From Candidatus Saccharibacteria bacterium CG_4_10_14_0_2_um_filter_52_9 (GTDB lineage: Bacteria > Actinomycetota > Acidimicrobiia > Acidimicrobiales > RAAP-2): a stretch of 50,405 nt of DNA. Under the pieces are notes generated by a model that saw only the letters and a list, made by a program, of their open reading frames with translations, did no database searches and had not been told where the DNA came from. The stretch is taken from assembly GCA_903970515.1 (NCBI GenBank), contig CAJCJA010000017.1, positions 1-50,405 on the forward strand. The letters run 5' to 3'. The translations under genes were made by a program, and so were the position numbers. Numbering within the stretch: position 1 is the stretch's first letter; the number at the start of each line of letters is the position of its first letter. Shown piece after piece: positions 8,343-15,713 of the stretch.

Positions 8343-8798
8343 TCACGTTCGCGACGATTCACACATGCTCTTGAGTCGCTCGAGGGTTGTTCGAATCGAC
8401 ACTTTGGTGAAATCGGCACGATCGAAACCCTTTTTCTTGTCGGGACGACGAACGAGCCAATTACGGCGATCCTTCCAGGTTTCAACGACCCGACACCCCG
8501 AGGGCGTCGACTCGATCTCGTAGCGCCAATGCGCGACGCGGAACGGACCATAGGTCACCTCGAATGAGAAATACGCGGGCGGCTCGAAACGAGTGATGCG
8601 CGCCGTCGTCGCCCACCGGTCAGCACCGCGAGCATTCGTGCCCTTGAATTTCGCCCCGATGCCGGGCCCGCGCACCGAACCCAACCACTCGCCACCCGTG
8701 TTCTCGAGTGAAAGCCGTCCCATCGCGGGCAAGTCCGTCACGACGTCAAAGACGCGTTGCGCTGGTGCTTCAATGTCGATCGAGTCCGAGTACGTCAA
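8343..8798 (-). CDS. SRPBCC family protein
   Basis: About 151 residues. SIDIEAPAQRVFDVVTDLPA is the first strand-helix of an SRPBCC/polyketide-cyclase-2 domain. AYFSFEVTYGPFRVAHWRYE and the CRVVETWKDRR block are the central strands, and the last part is the long C-terminal helix. The frame extends upstream to 8843 into the pyrophosphatase gene with an arginine-rich, unlikely N-terminus. I therefore choose TTG 8798 (MTYSDSIDIEAP), 13 nt after the pyrophosphatase stop, which suggests co-transcription with it. Ligand and function are unknown. This protein is unrelated in detail to the SRPBCC protein at 2803. Confidence 0.7.
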   Translation of the reverse strand: MTYSDSIDIEAPAQRVFDVVTDLPAMGRLSLENTGGEWLGSVRGPGIGAKFKGTNARGADRWATTARITRFEPPAYFSFEVTYGPFRVAHWRYEIESTPSGCRVVETWKDRRNWLVRRPDKKKGFDRADFTKVSIRTTLERLKSMCESSRT

Positions 8799-8811
8799 CG
8801 CTCGGTAACGC

Positions 8812-9294
8812 CTACGCCTGGAAACGCGCGCGCGACGCCTCAAGTTCCTTGAGCGCAGCGTCGCGACCCACCCAGTCCTCGACCTTCATCCACTTTCCTT
8901 CGTCTAGGTCCTTGTAGACGGTGAAGAAATGCGCGATACGATCGAGGACGCTCTTGGGCACGTCGCCAATATCGCTCGCCTCCTTCCACGCGGGGTCGTA
9001 GGAAGGTACCGCGAGCAGTTTCTCGTCCTTGCCCTTCTCATCTTCCATGACGCACATGCCAAGGATCTTTGCCTCGATCAAGCATCCAGGAAACGTCGGA
9101 AACTCAGTCAGGACCAGGGCATCGAGTGGGTCGCCGTCGCCCCCCAAAGTGTCGGGGACGAATCCGTACTCGGCCGGATAGCCCATCGACACGATCAAGT
9201 GTCGATCGAGCTTGATGGTGTGATTCGCGTGGTCGTACTCGTATTTGTTCTGACTTCCGCGAGGAATCTCGACGATGATATTGACGGTGTCCAT
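8812..9294 (-). CDS. ppa: inorganic pyrophosphatase, family I
   Basis: 160 residues, the normal bacterial soluble PPase length. It hydrolyses pyrophosphate to two phosphates and so pulls biosynthetic reactions forward. The signature is GGDGDPLDALVL (the D-x-D-P-x-D metal site). KYEYDHANHTIKLDR and YPAEYGFVPDTL are the conserved strands, with KDEKLLAVP and HFFTVYKDLDEGKW near the end. The frame is open to 9378, but MDTVNIIVEIPRGS at 9294 matches the family N-terminus and has AGAAGGCAGAGAG just upstream as a ribosome-binding site. Confidence 0.93.
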   Translation of the reverse strand: MDTVNIIVEIPRGSQNKYEYDHANHTIKLDRHLIVSMGYPAEYGFVPDTLGGDGDPLDALVLTEFPTFPGCLIEAKILGMCVMEDEKGKDEKLLAVPSYDPAWKEASDIGDVPKSVLDRIAHFFTVYKDLDEGKWMKVEDWVGRDAALKELEASRARFQA

Positions 9295-9450
9295 ACTCTC
9301 TGCCTTCTCGAACGATGTCAGATGAACTGCGCAGGTCAATCGTATCGAGAACACGCCACCCGCGACGAGTCCGGTCATTAGCGACCGCGGGCTTCTCCGT
9401 TCGTGCTAAGCACTAGGAAGAATCGACTCGCGTCACAGAAAGGACTGGCC

Positions 9451-10074
9451 ATGGCACCTTCGGAACGCCTGTTGTCGAACTTGCGAGGAATGCGATATGG
9501 CGAAGTGCTGCTCGCCTATCTCGGCGACGAGACTCGCGTCGAGGTATACAACTCGTTCCCCTTGAACGACTGTCCCGATGAACTCTGGCGCGCCCTCGAC
9601 GCGGAACTCATCGCCAAGGAATTCGACGCCACCTTCGCGCTCTTGAACGGACCTCGCTACTGGCTCATGGACGGCATTGGCAAGATCCAGAACGTCGATC
9701 CTTTACTGCGCAGTTTCGGAGGGATCGAGATGCGTTTGGTCGCGACGCTCGAACTCGATGGCGATTCCGCGCGCGTGTTCTATAAGGAACGTCACGTGAA
9801 TCGCGGTGCGGTGTGGTATTTCGACGAGGGCAGCACCATCCACGAACTGACGAGCCCCGAGCACAAGACCTACGTGATGCAGGCCTACTGCACCGGCGTC
9901 GACGCGACGTTACGCGAGGACACACTCGATACGCTCGCGACGACGCTGCAGTTACCGGCGGGTTGGCGCTACACGACACGAGTATTGACGAGCGAGCTCG
10001 TCGTCGATACCACCGCACACGTCGCGACGGTCCTGCAAGACGAACTCGAGAACACCTACACGCTCGTCGACTGA
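9451..10074 (+). CDS. conserved hypothetical protein
   Basis: 207 residues, soluble, no signal peptide. I recognise no named domain. Segments such as VWYFDEGSTIHELTSP, YVMQAYCTGVDATL and a C-terminal TVLQDELENTYTLVD look conserved. They resemble unannotated actinobacterial proteins with a beta-rich, cupin-like sequence character, but that is only an impression. ATG 9451 is chosen over the GTG at 9403 because AGAAAGGAC precedes it at proper distance. It is followed 71 nt later by a hydroxyacyl-CoA dehydrogenase gene on the same strand. No catalytic motif is visible and no function is assigned. Confidence 0.65.
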   Translation: MAPSERLLSNLRGMRYGEVLLAYLGDETRVEVYNSFPLNDCPDELWRALDAELIAKEFDATFALLNGPRYWLMDGIGKIQNVDPLLRSFGGIEMRLVATLELDGDSARVFYKERHVNRGAVWYFDEGSTIHELTSPEHKTYVMQAYCTGVDATLREDTLDTLATTLQLPAGWRYTTRVLTSELVVDTTAHVATVLQDELENTYTLVD

Positions 10075-10098
10075 GGAAAATACGCCGAGCGTCGGCTC

Positions 10099-10104
10099 TA
10101 GACT
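10099..10104 (+). promoter_or_regulatory. possible -10 box TAGACT upstream of the hydroxyacyl-CoA dehydrogenase gene
   Basis: TAGACT lies 41 nt before ATG 10146 and would give a leader of about 35 nt that includes the GAGGAG ribosome-binding site. No clear -35 box. Confidence 0.35.
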
Positions 10105-10145
10105 TTCGGCGAACGACGTGACGTCGTGGGCGAAGAGGAGTTGCT

Positions 10146-11000
10146 ATGGATCGCGTGGGTGTCGTCGGGTGCGGACTGATGGGTTCAGGAATCGCCGAGA
10201 TCGTTGCCCGCTCAGGTTCGAGCGTGGTCGTCATCGAACGCAACGCCGATGCGCTCAATCTTGGCCGTGACCGCATCGAGAAATCGTTCGCCCGAGCGGT
10301 CTCGTCGGGAAAGCTCCCCGAGGACGAGGCCGATCGTGCGCGAGCGAATCTGACCTACAGCGAAGATTTCAAGAAACTCGCCGACGCCGAACTGGTGATC
10401 GAAGCCGTCGCCGAGGACGAGAGGACCAAGGTCGAGGTCTTTAAGACCCTCGACGCCGTCGTCCAGGATCCCTCGGCGATCCTCGCAACGAACACGTCCT
10501 CAATCCCCATCATCAAACTCGCCATGGCGACGCGACGACCCGAGCAAGTGATCGGGCTGCACTTCTTCAATCCGGTGCCAGTTTTGCGGCTGGTGGAGTT
10601 GATTTCGTCGCTCCTCACGAGTCCCGACACAACGGCGCGGGCGAGTGACTTCGCGAGTACGGCGCTCAAGAAGAAGGTCATCACCTCACCAGACCGTGCG
10701 GGATTCGTCGTCAACGCACTGTTGATCCCATATCTATTGAGTGCCGTGCGAATGCTCGAATCAGGATTCGCGAGCGCTGAAGACATCGACACCGGCATGG
10801 TGGTGGGTTGTGCGCACCCACTCGGGCCGCTCGCCCTCACCGACCTCATTGGACTCGACACGACGCTCGCTGTCGCTGAGTCGTTGTACGAAGAGTTCAA
10901 GGAACCCCACATGGCACCGCCTCCACTACTTTCTCGCATGACCCAAGCCGGACTCCTCGGACGCAAATCGGGTCAGGGCTTTTATTCGTATAAGCACTAG
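10146..11000 (+). CDS. 3-hydroxyacyl-CoA (3-hydroxybutyryl-CoA) dehydrogenase
   Basis: 284 residues, the stand-alone Hbd/FadB2 size. It interconverts (S)-3-hydroxyacyl-CoA and 3-ketoacyl-CoA with NAD(P). The Rossmann loop is VGVVGCGLMGSGIAE. The substrate and catalytic region reads TNTSSIPI, then GLHFFNPVPVLRLVELI with the catalytic His. DRAGFVVNALLIPYLLSAVRM and AHPLGPLALTDLIGLD form the C-terminal domain. The start ATG 10146 has GAGGAG 6-10 nt upstream. Family members serve butyrate/PHB metabolism or beta-oxidation. No thiolase or acyl-CoA dehydrogenase is adjacent, so the pathway is open. Confidence 0.9.
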   Translation: MDRVGVVGCGLMGSGIAEIVARSGSSVVVIERNADALNLGRDRIEKSFARAVSSGKLPEDEADRARANLTYSEDFKKLADAELVIEAVAEDERTKVEVFKTLDAVVQDPSAILATNTSSIPIIKLAMATRRPEQVIGLHFFNPVPVLRLVELISSLLTSPDTTARASDFASTALKKKVITSPDRAGFVVNALLIPYLLSAVRMLESGFASAEDIDTGMVVGCAHPLGPLALTDLIGLDTTLAVAESLYEEFKEPHMAPPPLLSRMTQAGLLGRKSGQGFYSYKH

Positions 11001-11063
11001 CGCGACGGCACCCGAGCCTGCGCGTCGTCACCGTGCTCCTACGCTTGTGAAGAAGGAGGTTCT

Positions 11064-11912
11064 ATGTTCACCTACGTCATGACGCTGCAGTGCGTCGATC
11101 GCCCGGGCATCGTGCGCGCGACCAGTTCGTCCATTGTCGAAGTGGGCGGCAACATCCTCGAGAACGACCAGTTCACCGATCCGGTCACCCAACAATTCTG
11201 CATGCGCACCCGTTTCGAGACTGAACAAGGTGACATCGACGCGGTGCGTGATCTCCTCGCACGCGAGTTGGCGCCATTCACTCCGCAACTCGGCATTCGC
11301 AATGAGCAAGTCGAACGGCGCGCGATCATCATGGTCTCGCAGTTCGACCACTGTCTCGCGGACCTGCTCTATCGACGCGAGCAGGGCGACCTTCCACTCG
11401 ACATTGTGGCAATAGTTTCCAACCACGACGTGTGTGCGCCATTAGCCGCTCGCTACGAAGTCCCCTATTTCGAGATTCCCGTCTCGAGCACCACCAAGCA
11501 AGCGGCCGAGGACGAACTTCGCGTGTTGCTCACGAAGTTCCACGTGGACGTCGTCATCCTCGCTCGCTACATGCAAGTGCTCTCGGCGTCGCTCTGCGCG
11601 GACCTGAGTGGACGAGCCATCAACATCCATCACTCGTTCTTGCCGGGATTCAGGGGCGCCAAGCCCTACCACCAGGCCTACGAACGCGGGGTCAAACTCA
11701 TTGGCGCGACGGCCCACTTCGTCACGCCCGAACTCGACGAGGGTCCCATCATCGAACAAGACGTCGTGCGCGTTAGCCACGCACGCCGACCAAGCGATCT
11801 GGTCTCGCTCGGTCGCGACATCGAGCGCAACGTGCTCGCTCGTGCCGTGCGCTTAATAGCGGAGGACCGCGTCGCGCTCGTGGGCAATCGCACGATCGTC
11901 TTCTCGCAATGA
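11064..11912 (+). CDS. purU: formyltetrahydrofolate deformylase
   Basis: 282 residues. It hydrolyses 10-formyltetrahydrofolate to tetrahydrofolate and formate, balancing the one-carbon pool. An N-terminal ACT domain (TLQCVDRPGIVRATSSSIVEVGG) is followed by a formyltransferase-like catalytic domain. That domain holds VILARYMQVLSA, INIHHSFLPGF with the catalytic H, and IGATAHFVTPELDEGPIIEQD with the D. A strong AGGAGG at 11054-11059 fixes ATG 11064. The gene converges on kynU, and only one base separates the two stop codons. Formate is also released in the kynurenine pathway, but a link is only a guess. Confidence 0.94.
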   Translation: MFTYVMTLQCVDRPGIVRATSSSIVEVGGNILENDQFTDPVTQQFCMRTRFETEQGDIDAVRDLLARELAPFTPQLGIRNEQVERRAIIMVSQFDHCLADLLYRREQGDLPLDIVAIVSNHDVCAPLAARYEVPYFEIPVSSTTKQAAEDELRVLLTKFHVDVVILARYMQVLSASLCADLSGRAINIHHSFLPGFRGAKPYHQAYERGVKLIGATAHFVTPELDEGPIIEQDVVRVSHARRPSDLVSLGRDIERNVLARAVRLIAEDRVALVGNRTIVFSQ

Positions 11913-11913
11913 A

Positions 11914-13119
11914 TTAGGTGACGGGGTTTCGCACTCGAAAGCGAGGATCCAAGTACAACCCAGAATCGAAGACCTCAACCAAGCGCTCGACGGCGTCGTA
12001 GACGTCAACGAATCGTAAGTACAGGGGTGTGAACCCGAATCGACAGATATCGGGATCGCGAAAGTCGCCGATGACGTCTCGTTCGATGAGCGCTTGGACG
12101 ATGCCGTAGCCATCCTCGTGCCGCAGGGCGACTTGACTACCTCGTTGGTCGTGCGCCCGCGGCGTCACAATCTCGAAGACACCAGGTAACCGGTCCTCGA
12201 CGAGCGCCATGAAGAGGTCAGTCAGGGCAAGACTCTTGCGTCGAATCTGGCTCATCGGAGCGCGGTCGAACACCTCGAGAGCCCCGTCGAGAGACGCGAG
12301 GGCGATGATCGACGGCGAGGAGGTGACGAACGCCTGCATCCCTTGGGCCGGTTCATAAGTCCGCTCGAAGTCAAAGGGCCGCGCGTGACCCAACCAACCC
12401 GGTAGCGGATTCTCAATCACGCCCTGGAACTCGCGTCGAATGTAGACAAAGCCCGGAGATCCCGGCCCGGCGTTGAGGTACTTGTACGTACAACCCGCGG
12501 CGAAGTCAACCTCGCACCCACTCACGTCGACGGGGACGGCGCCCGTCGAGTGCGCGAGGTCCCAGAGCATCAGGGCGCCCGCGGCGTGCGCCTTCTCAGT
12601 GATTGTCTTCATATCGAGCATCTCGCCGGTACGAAAGTCCACGTGCGTCAGCATCACGAGTGCGACGTCATCGTCGAGATGCTGCTCGAGAGCTTCGCGC
12701 TCGATGGCCTTCACCGACACGTGCCGACCCGCTCGGCGCGCCATGGCTTCGACGATGTAGAGATCCGAATGGAAGTTCGCGGCGTCAGTGATGATCACGT
12801 GACGCTCGGGGCGTAACGCGAGCGCGCCGCCAATCAACTTCGCGAGCAAAAACGTGAGGGTGTCGGCGACGAGGACCTCGCCGGGCTCTGCCCCGATCAA
12901 CGGCGCGACCTTGTCGCCGAGACGAGTTGGCTCGCCCATCCATCCCGCGGCGTTCCAGCTGCGTACGAGCCCTAACGCCCACTCCTCGCTCACGACGTGG
13001 CGCATCCGACGACTCGACGGCTCACAGAGGGGACCCAGTGAGTTGCCGTCGAGATAGATCTCACCTTCGTTGAGGTGGAACTCACCACGCAACGAGCCCA
13101 ACTCGTCGTTCTCGTCCAT
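11914..13119 (-). CDS. kynU: kynureninase
   Basis: 401 residues, PLP-dependent fold type I. It cleaves kynurenine to anthranilate and alanine. IYLDGNSLGPL is the family N-terminal signature. VLVADTLTFLLAKLIGGAL, VMLTHVDFRTGEM and LMLWDLAHSTGAVPVDV precede the PLP-lysine region CTYKYLNAGPGSPGFVY. The open frame runs up to 13452 inside kynA, but MDENDELGSLRGEF at ATG 13119, 23 nt after the kynA stop, is the sensible start. It is co-transcribed with kynA. The intermediate enzyme, kynurenine formamidase, is not encoded here. Confidence 0.93.
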   Translation of the reverse strand: MDENDELGSLRGEFHLNEGEIYLDGNSLGPLCEPSSRRMRHVVSEEWALGLVRSWNAAGWMGEPTRLGDKVAPLIGAEPGEVLVADTLTFLLAKLIGGALALRPERHVIITDAANFHSDLYIVEAMARRAGRHVSVKAIEREALEQHLDDDVALVMLTHVDFRTGEMLDMKTITEKAHAAGALMLWDLAHSTGAVPVDVSGCEVDFAAGCTYKYLNAGPGSPGFVYIRREFQGVIENPLPGWLGHARPFDFERTYEPAQGMQAFVTSSPSIIALASLDGALEVFDRAPMSQIRRKSLALTDLFMALVEDRLPGVFEIVTPRAHDQRGSQVALRHEDGYGIVQALIERDVIGDFRDPDICRFGFTPLYLRFVDVYDAVERLVEVFDSGLYLDPRFRVRNPVT

Positions 13120-13142
13120 TACTTCGCAATCCGCGCGACGAA

Positions 13143-13901
13143 TCACAGCACGGACCTCACTTCCCACAACATCGGGTACAGACGCTGCGTGATGGTCGTA
13201 TCCAGATACGCCATCCCCTCGCTGCCTCCCGTACCAGGGCGCCGGCCAATCTGACGTCCCGCCATCATCATGTGCTGGTGACGCCACATCGCGAGACGTT
13301 CGTCGTGGTCCATCAAGAGTTCCGCGACCGCGTGTAGCGATGAGGTTTGCGGCGTCGTGTGTTCCCAGTAGAGCGCGCGAAGCACGTCGAGTAGGTCGTC
13401 GTGGTCGCTCGCCGCGAGCGTGCGTCGCAACGAATGCTCGAAACCCGTCCATACGTTGGGGGCTTCACTGATCTCTCGCAACCAACGACGCTGTTCGTCG
13501 TCGAACAATTCGAAGGTCAACATTGCCTTCTTGCCCGCACCACTCAAGAACTCGATGGCGCGAAACTGGCAGGACTGAAATCCCGACGCCGGGTTGAGGG
13601 GGTCGCGAAACTTGAGGAACCCTTCGGGCGACATCGTCTCGAGAACGCGAAGGTGCTCGATCAGCAAATCCTCTATGGCGACCATGCGACGCAACGCTGG
13701 CGTCGCCGACCAGGGCTCGTTCTCGTGCAGCGCCGAACTCGCCTTGCGCAACTCGTCGATGATGACCTTGAACCAGAGCTCGTAGGACTGGTGCACGACG
13801 ATGAACAACAGTTCGTCGGGCGCGTCCGGTGTGAGGGGGATTTGCAATTCCAGCAGATCATTGATGCGCAAATACGCGGAATAATCCGTGCCGTTGTCCA
13901 T
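13143..13901 (-). CDS. kynA: tryptophan 2,3-dioxygenase
   Basis: 252 residues, heme enzyme that opens the indole ring of L-tryptophan to N-formylkynurenine. FIVVHQSYELWFKVIIDELR holds the distal His. FQSCQFRAIEFLSG is conserved. MWRHQHMMMAGRQIGRR followed by PGTGGSEGMAYL carries the proximal heme His and the substrate loop. The start is ATG 13901 (MDNGTDYSAYL): TAAGGT lies 7 nt upstream, fitting a leaderless mRNA. The GTG at 13910 is less likely because it overlaps that hexamer. First gene of the kynA-kynU operon. A near-palindrome at 13922-13939 may be its operator. Confidence 0.94.
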   Translation of the reverse strand: MDNGTDYSAYLRINDLLELQIPLTPDAPDELLFIVVHQSYELWFKVIIDELRKASSALHENEPWSATPALRRMVAIEDLLIEHLRVLETMSPEGFLKFRDPLNPASGFQSCQFRAIEFLSGAGKKAMLTFELFDDEQRRWLREISEAPNVWTGFEHSLRRTLAASDHDDLLDVLRALYWEHTTPQTSSLHAVAELLMDHDERLAMWRHQHMMMAGRQIGRRPGTGGSEGMAYLDTTITQRLYPMLWEVRSVL

Positions 13902-13908
13902 CTCTCGC

Positions 13909-13914
13909 ACCTTA
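13909..13914 (-). promoter_or_regulatory. -10-like hexamer TAAGGT of the kynA-kynU operon
   Basis: Minus-strand TAAGGT is 7 nt before ATG 13901. The bases between (GCGAGAG) are purine-rich, so a short Shine-Dalgarno alternative cannot be ruled out. Confidence 0.45.
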
Positions 13915-13921
13915 GTTCTAG

Positions 13922-13939
13922 CGAAAACTTAACTTTTCG
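13922..13939. promoter_or_regulatory. 18-bp near-palindrome upstream of kynA
   Basis: CGAAAACTT (13922-13930) and AACTTTTCG (13931-13939) are reverse complements except at one symmetric position, centred on TTAA. It starts 8 bp upstream of the kynA -10-like hexamer, where a repressor or activator of tryptophan catabolism could bind. It lies past the ettA stop, so a weak ettA-independent hairpin is the alternative. Confidence 0.45.
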
Positions 13940-13954
13940 AAACGGGCGCTGACG

Positions 13955-15634
13955 CTAGGGGCGTGTGAGTGGTTTGTAGCGGAAACGTTGCGGCTGATCC
14001 GCGTCGGTACCAAGTCGTTTGTGACGCTCGGCCTCGTAGTCCGAAAAATTCCCCTCGAACCAACGCACCACGGCGTCGCCTTCGAAGGCCATCACGTGCG
14101 TCGCGATGCGGTCGAGGAACCAACGGTCGTGGCTGATGACAACGGCGCAACCCGGGAAGTTGAGGAGTCCGTCTTCGAGCGCGCGCAGGGTGTCGACGTC
14201 GAGGTCATTGGTCGGTTCGTCAAGGAGCAGCACGTTGCCTCCGCTTCGTAAGACCTTCGCGAGCTGCACGCGATTTCGCTCGCCGCCCGAGATCTCACCA
14301 ACTTTCTTTTGTTGGTCGCTGCCCTTGAAGCCGAAACTCGCGACGTACGCGCGTGCGTGGATCTCGCGATTCCCGACCACCATGTGTTCTTGACCTTCGC
14401 TTATCTCGTCGTAGACGCTCTTGTCGGGATCGAGATTGTCCCGGCTCTGATCGACGTAGGCGAACGCGACGGTGCTGCCCACTTCGATGGTGCCCGCGTC
14501 GGGTGCTTCAAGCCCCAGAATCATTTTGAAGAGGGTCGTCTTGCCTGCACCGTTCGGGCCGATCACACCAACGATCCCTCCGGGCGGCAGAAGGAACGTG
14601 AGATCTTCGATAAGCAAACCTTCGTCGAAGCCCTTGTCGAGTGACGTGGCGTTGACGACCACGTCACCGAGTCGAGGCCCGGGTGGAATCGCGATCTCGA
14701 ACTTGTCCGCGCGTCGCTCGGCGGATTCGGACTCGGCTTGAAGTTCGTGGAACGCCGTGAGTCGAGCCTTGCCCTTGCTTTGGCGAGCGCGCGGTGACAT
14801 GCGGATCCACTCGAGTTCGCGCTCGAGCGCAGCTTGGCGCACCTTGTCAGCCCTCTCCTCCGATGCGAGTCGCGCCTGCTTTTGTTCAAGCCAACTCGAA
14901 TAGTTCCCTTCCCACGGGATACCGTGACCCCGGTCCAGCTCCAAGATCCACGACGCGGCGTTGTCCAAAAAGTAGCGGTCGTGCGTTATCGCGACGACGG
15001 TACCGGCGTACTCCTGCAACGTACGCTCCAGCCACGCGACGGACTCGGCGTCGAGGTGGTTCGTCGGCTCGTCGAGCAGCAACAAGTCGGGTTGGGAGAG
15101 CAGCAGTCGACACAGTGCGACGCGACGTCGCTCCCCACCCGAGAGCTTGATCACGTCGGCGTCGGGCGCCGGCAGGCGCAGCGCGTCCATCGCGATCTCG
15201 AGGGTTCGCTCGAGGTCCCACGCACCGGCGGCGTCGATCTTGGTCTGAAGGTCCGCTTGCTCGTTGAGCAACGCGTCGAAATCGGCGTCGGGATCAGCGA
15301 ACGCGGCGCACACCTCATTGAAGCGAGACAACAGTTCGCGCTGGGCCCCCACGCCGTCGGCGACGTTGCCCACGACGTCCTTGGTCGGGTCGAGTTGAGG
15401 CTCCTGGGAGAGATAGCCCACGCTGAAGCCGGGGGTGAGACGCGCCTCACCCGTGAATCCGTCGTCGATGCCGGCCATGATGCGAAGCAACGAGGACTTT
15501 CCCGAACCGTTCGCGCCGATGACCCCGATCTTCGCCCCCGGATAAAAGGAAAGATTGATGCCCTTCAACACCTCGCGGTCCGGGGGATAGAAACGACGAA
15601 GGTCGCGCATCGTGAATATGAACTGTGCGGCCAT
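13955..15634 (-). CDS. ettA: energy-dependent translational throttle protein EttA (ABC-F ATPase)
   Basis: 559 residues, two ABC ATPase domains and no membrane segment. EttA binds the ribosomal E site and couples translation to the ATP/ADP ratio. Domain 1 holds GVIGANGSGKSSLLRIMAG, LSGGERRRVALCRLLLS and LLLDEPTNHLD. The linker (about 240-320), rich in R and K, is the P-site tRNA interaction motif. Domain 2 holds GVIGPNGAGKTTLFKMILG, ISGGERNRVQLAKVLRSGG and LLLDEPTNDLDVDTLRALED. The C-terminus FRYKPLTRP is the usual EttA ending. ATG 15634 follows a GTG at 15637; either could serve. Confidence 0.94.
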   Translation of the reverse strand: MAAQFIFTMRDLRRFYPPDREVLKGINLSFYPGAKIGVIGANGSGKSSLLRIMAGIDDGFTGEARLTPGFSVGYLSQEPQLDPTKDVVGNVADGVGAQRELLSRFNEVCAAFADPDADFDALLNEQADLQTKIDAAGAWDLERTLEIAMDALRLPAPDADVIKLSGGERRRVALCRLLLSQPDLLLLDEPTNHLDAESVAWLERTLQEYAGTVVAITHDRYFLDNAASWILELDRGHGIPWEGNYSSWLEQKQARLASEERADKVRQAALERELEWIRMSPRARQSKGKARLTAFHELQAESESAERRADKFEIAIPPGPRLGDVVVNATSLDKGFDEGLLIEDLTFLLPPGGIVGVIGPNGAGKTTLFKMILGLEAPDAGTIEVGSTVAFAYVDQSRDNLDPDKSVYDEISEGQEHMVVGNREIHARAYVASFGFKGSDQQKKVGEISGGERNRVQLAKVLRSGGNVLLLDEPTNDLDVDTLRALEDGLLNFPGCAVVISHDRWFLDRIATHVMAFEGDAVVRWFEGNFSDYEAERHKRLGTDADQPQRFRYKPLTRP

Positions 15635-15681
15635 CACCTCTAGTGTTACCGAAATCTCACCAGGTGATCGCGCGGCGACGA

Positions 15682-15705
15682 TGTAAATGGCTTGACGCCA
15701 TTACA
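15682..15705. promoter_or_regulatory. imperfect inverted repeat (operator candidate) at the second DHA2 pump
   Basis: TGTAAATGGC (15682-15691) and GCCATTACA (15697-15705) are inverted copies around TTGAC, with one extra A in the left arm. The right arm overlaps the -10-like TACAAT. The layout fits a TetR- or MarR-type operator, but no regulator gene is next to it. Confidence 0.55.
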
Positions 15706-15707
15706 AT
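15702..15707 (+). promoter_or_regulatory. -10-like hexamer TACAAT for a leaderless pump gene
   Basis: TACAAT lies 6 nt before ATG 15714, with no ribosome-binding site between. Confidence 0.55.
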
Positions 15708-15713
15708 CGTGCC

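Noticed and set aside
13120-13452. N-terminal extension of kynureninase
   Set aside because: It lies inside kynA in another frame and has no family similarity; ATG 13119 gives the normal kynureninase N-terminus.
15692-15697. TTGACG as a -35 box for the pump at 15714
   Set aside because: It lies only 4 bp from the -10-like TACAAT, far too close; it is better read as the centre of the inverted repeat.
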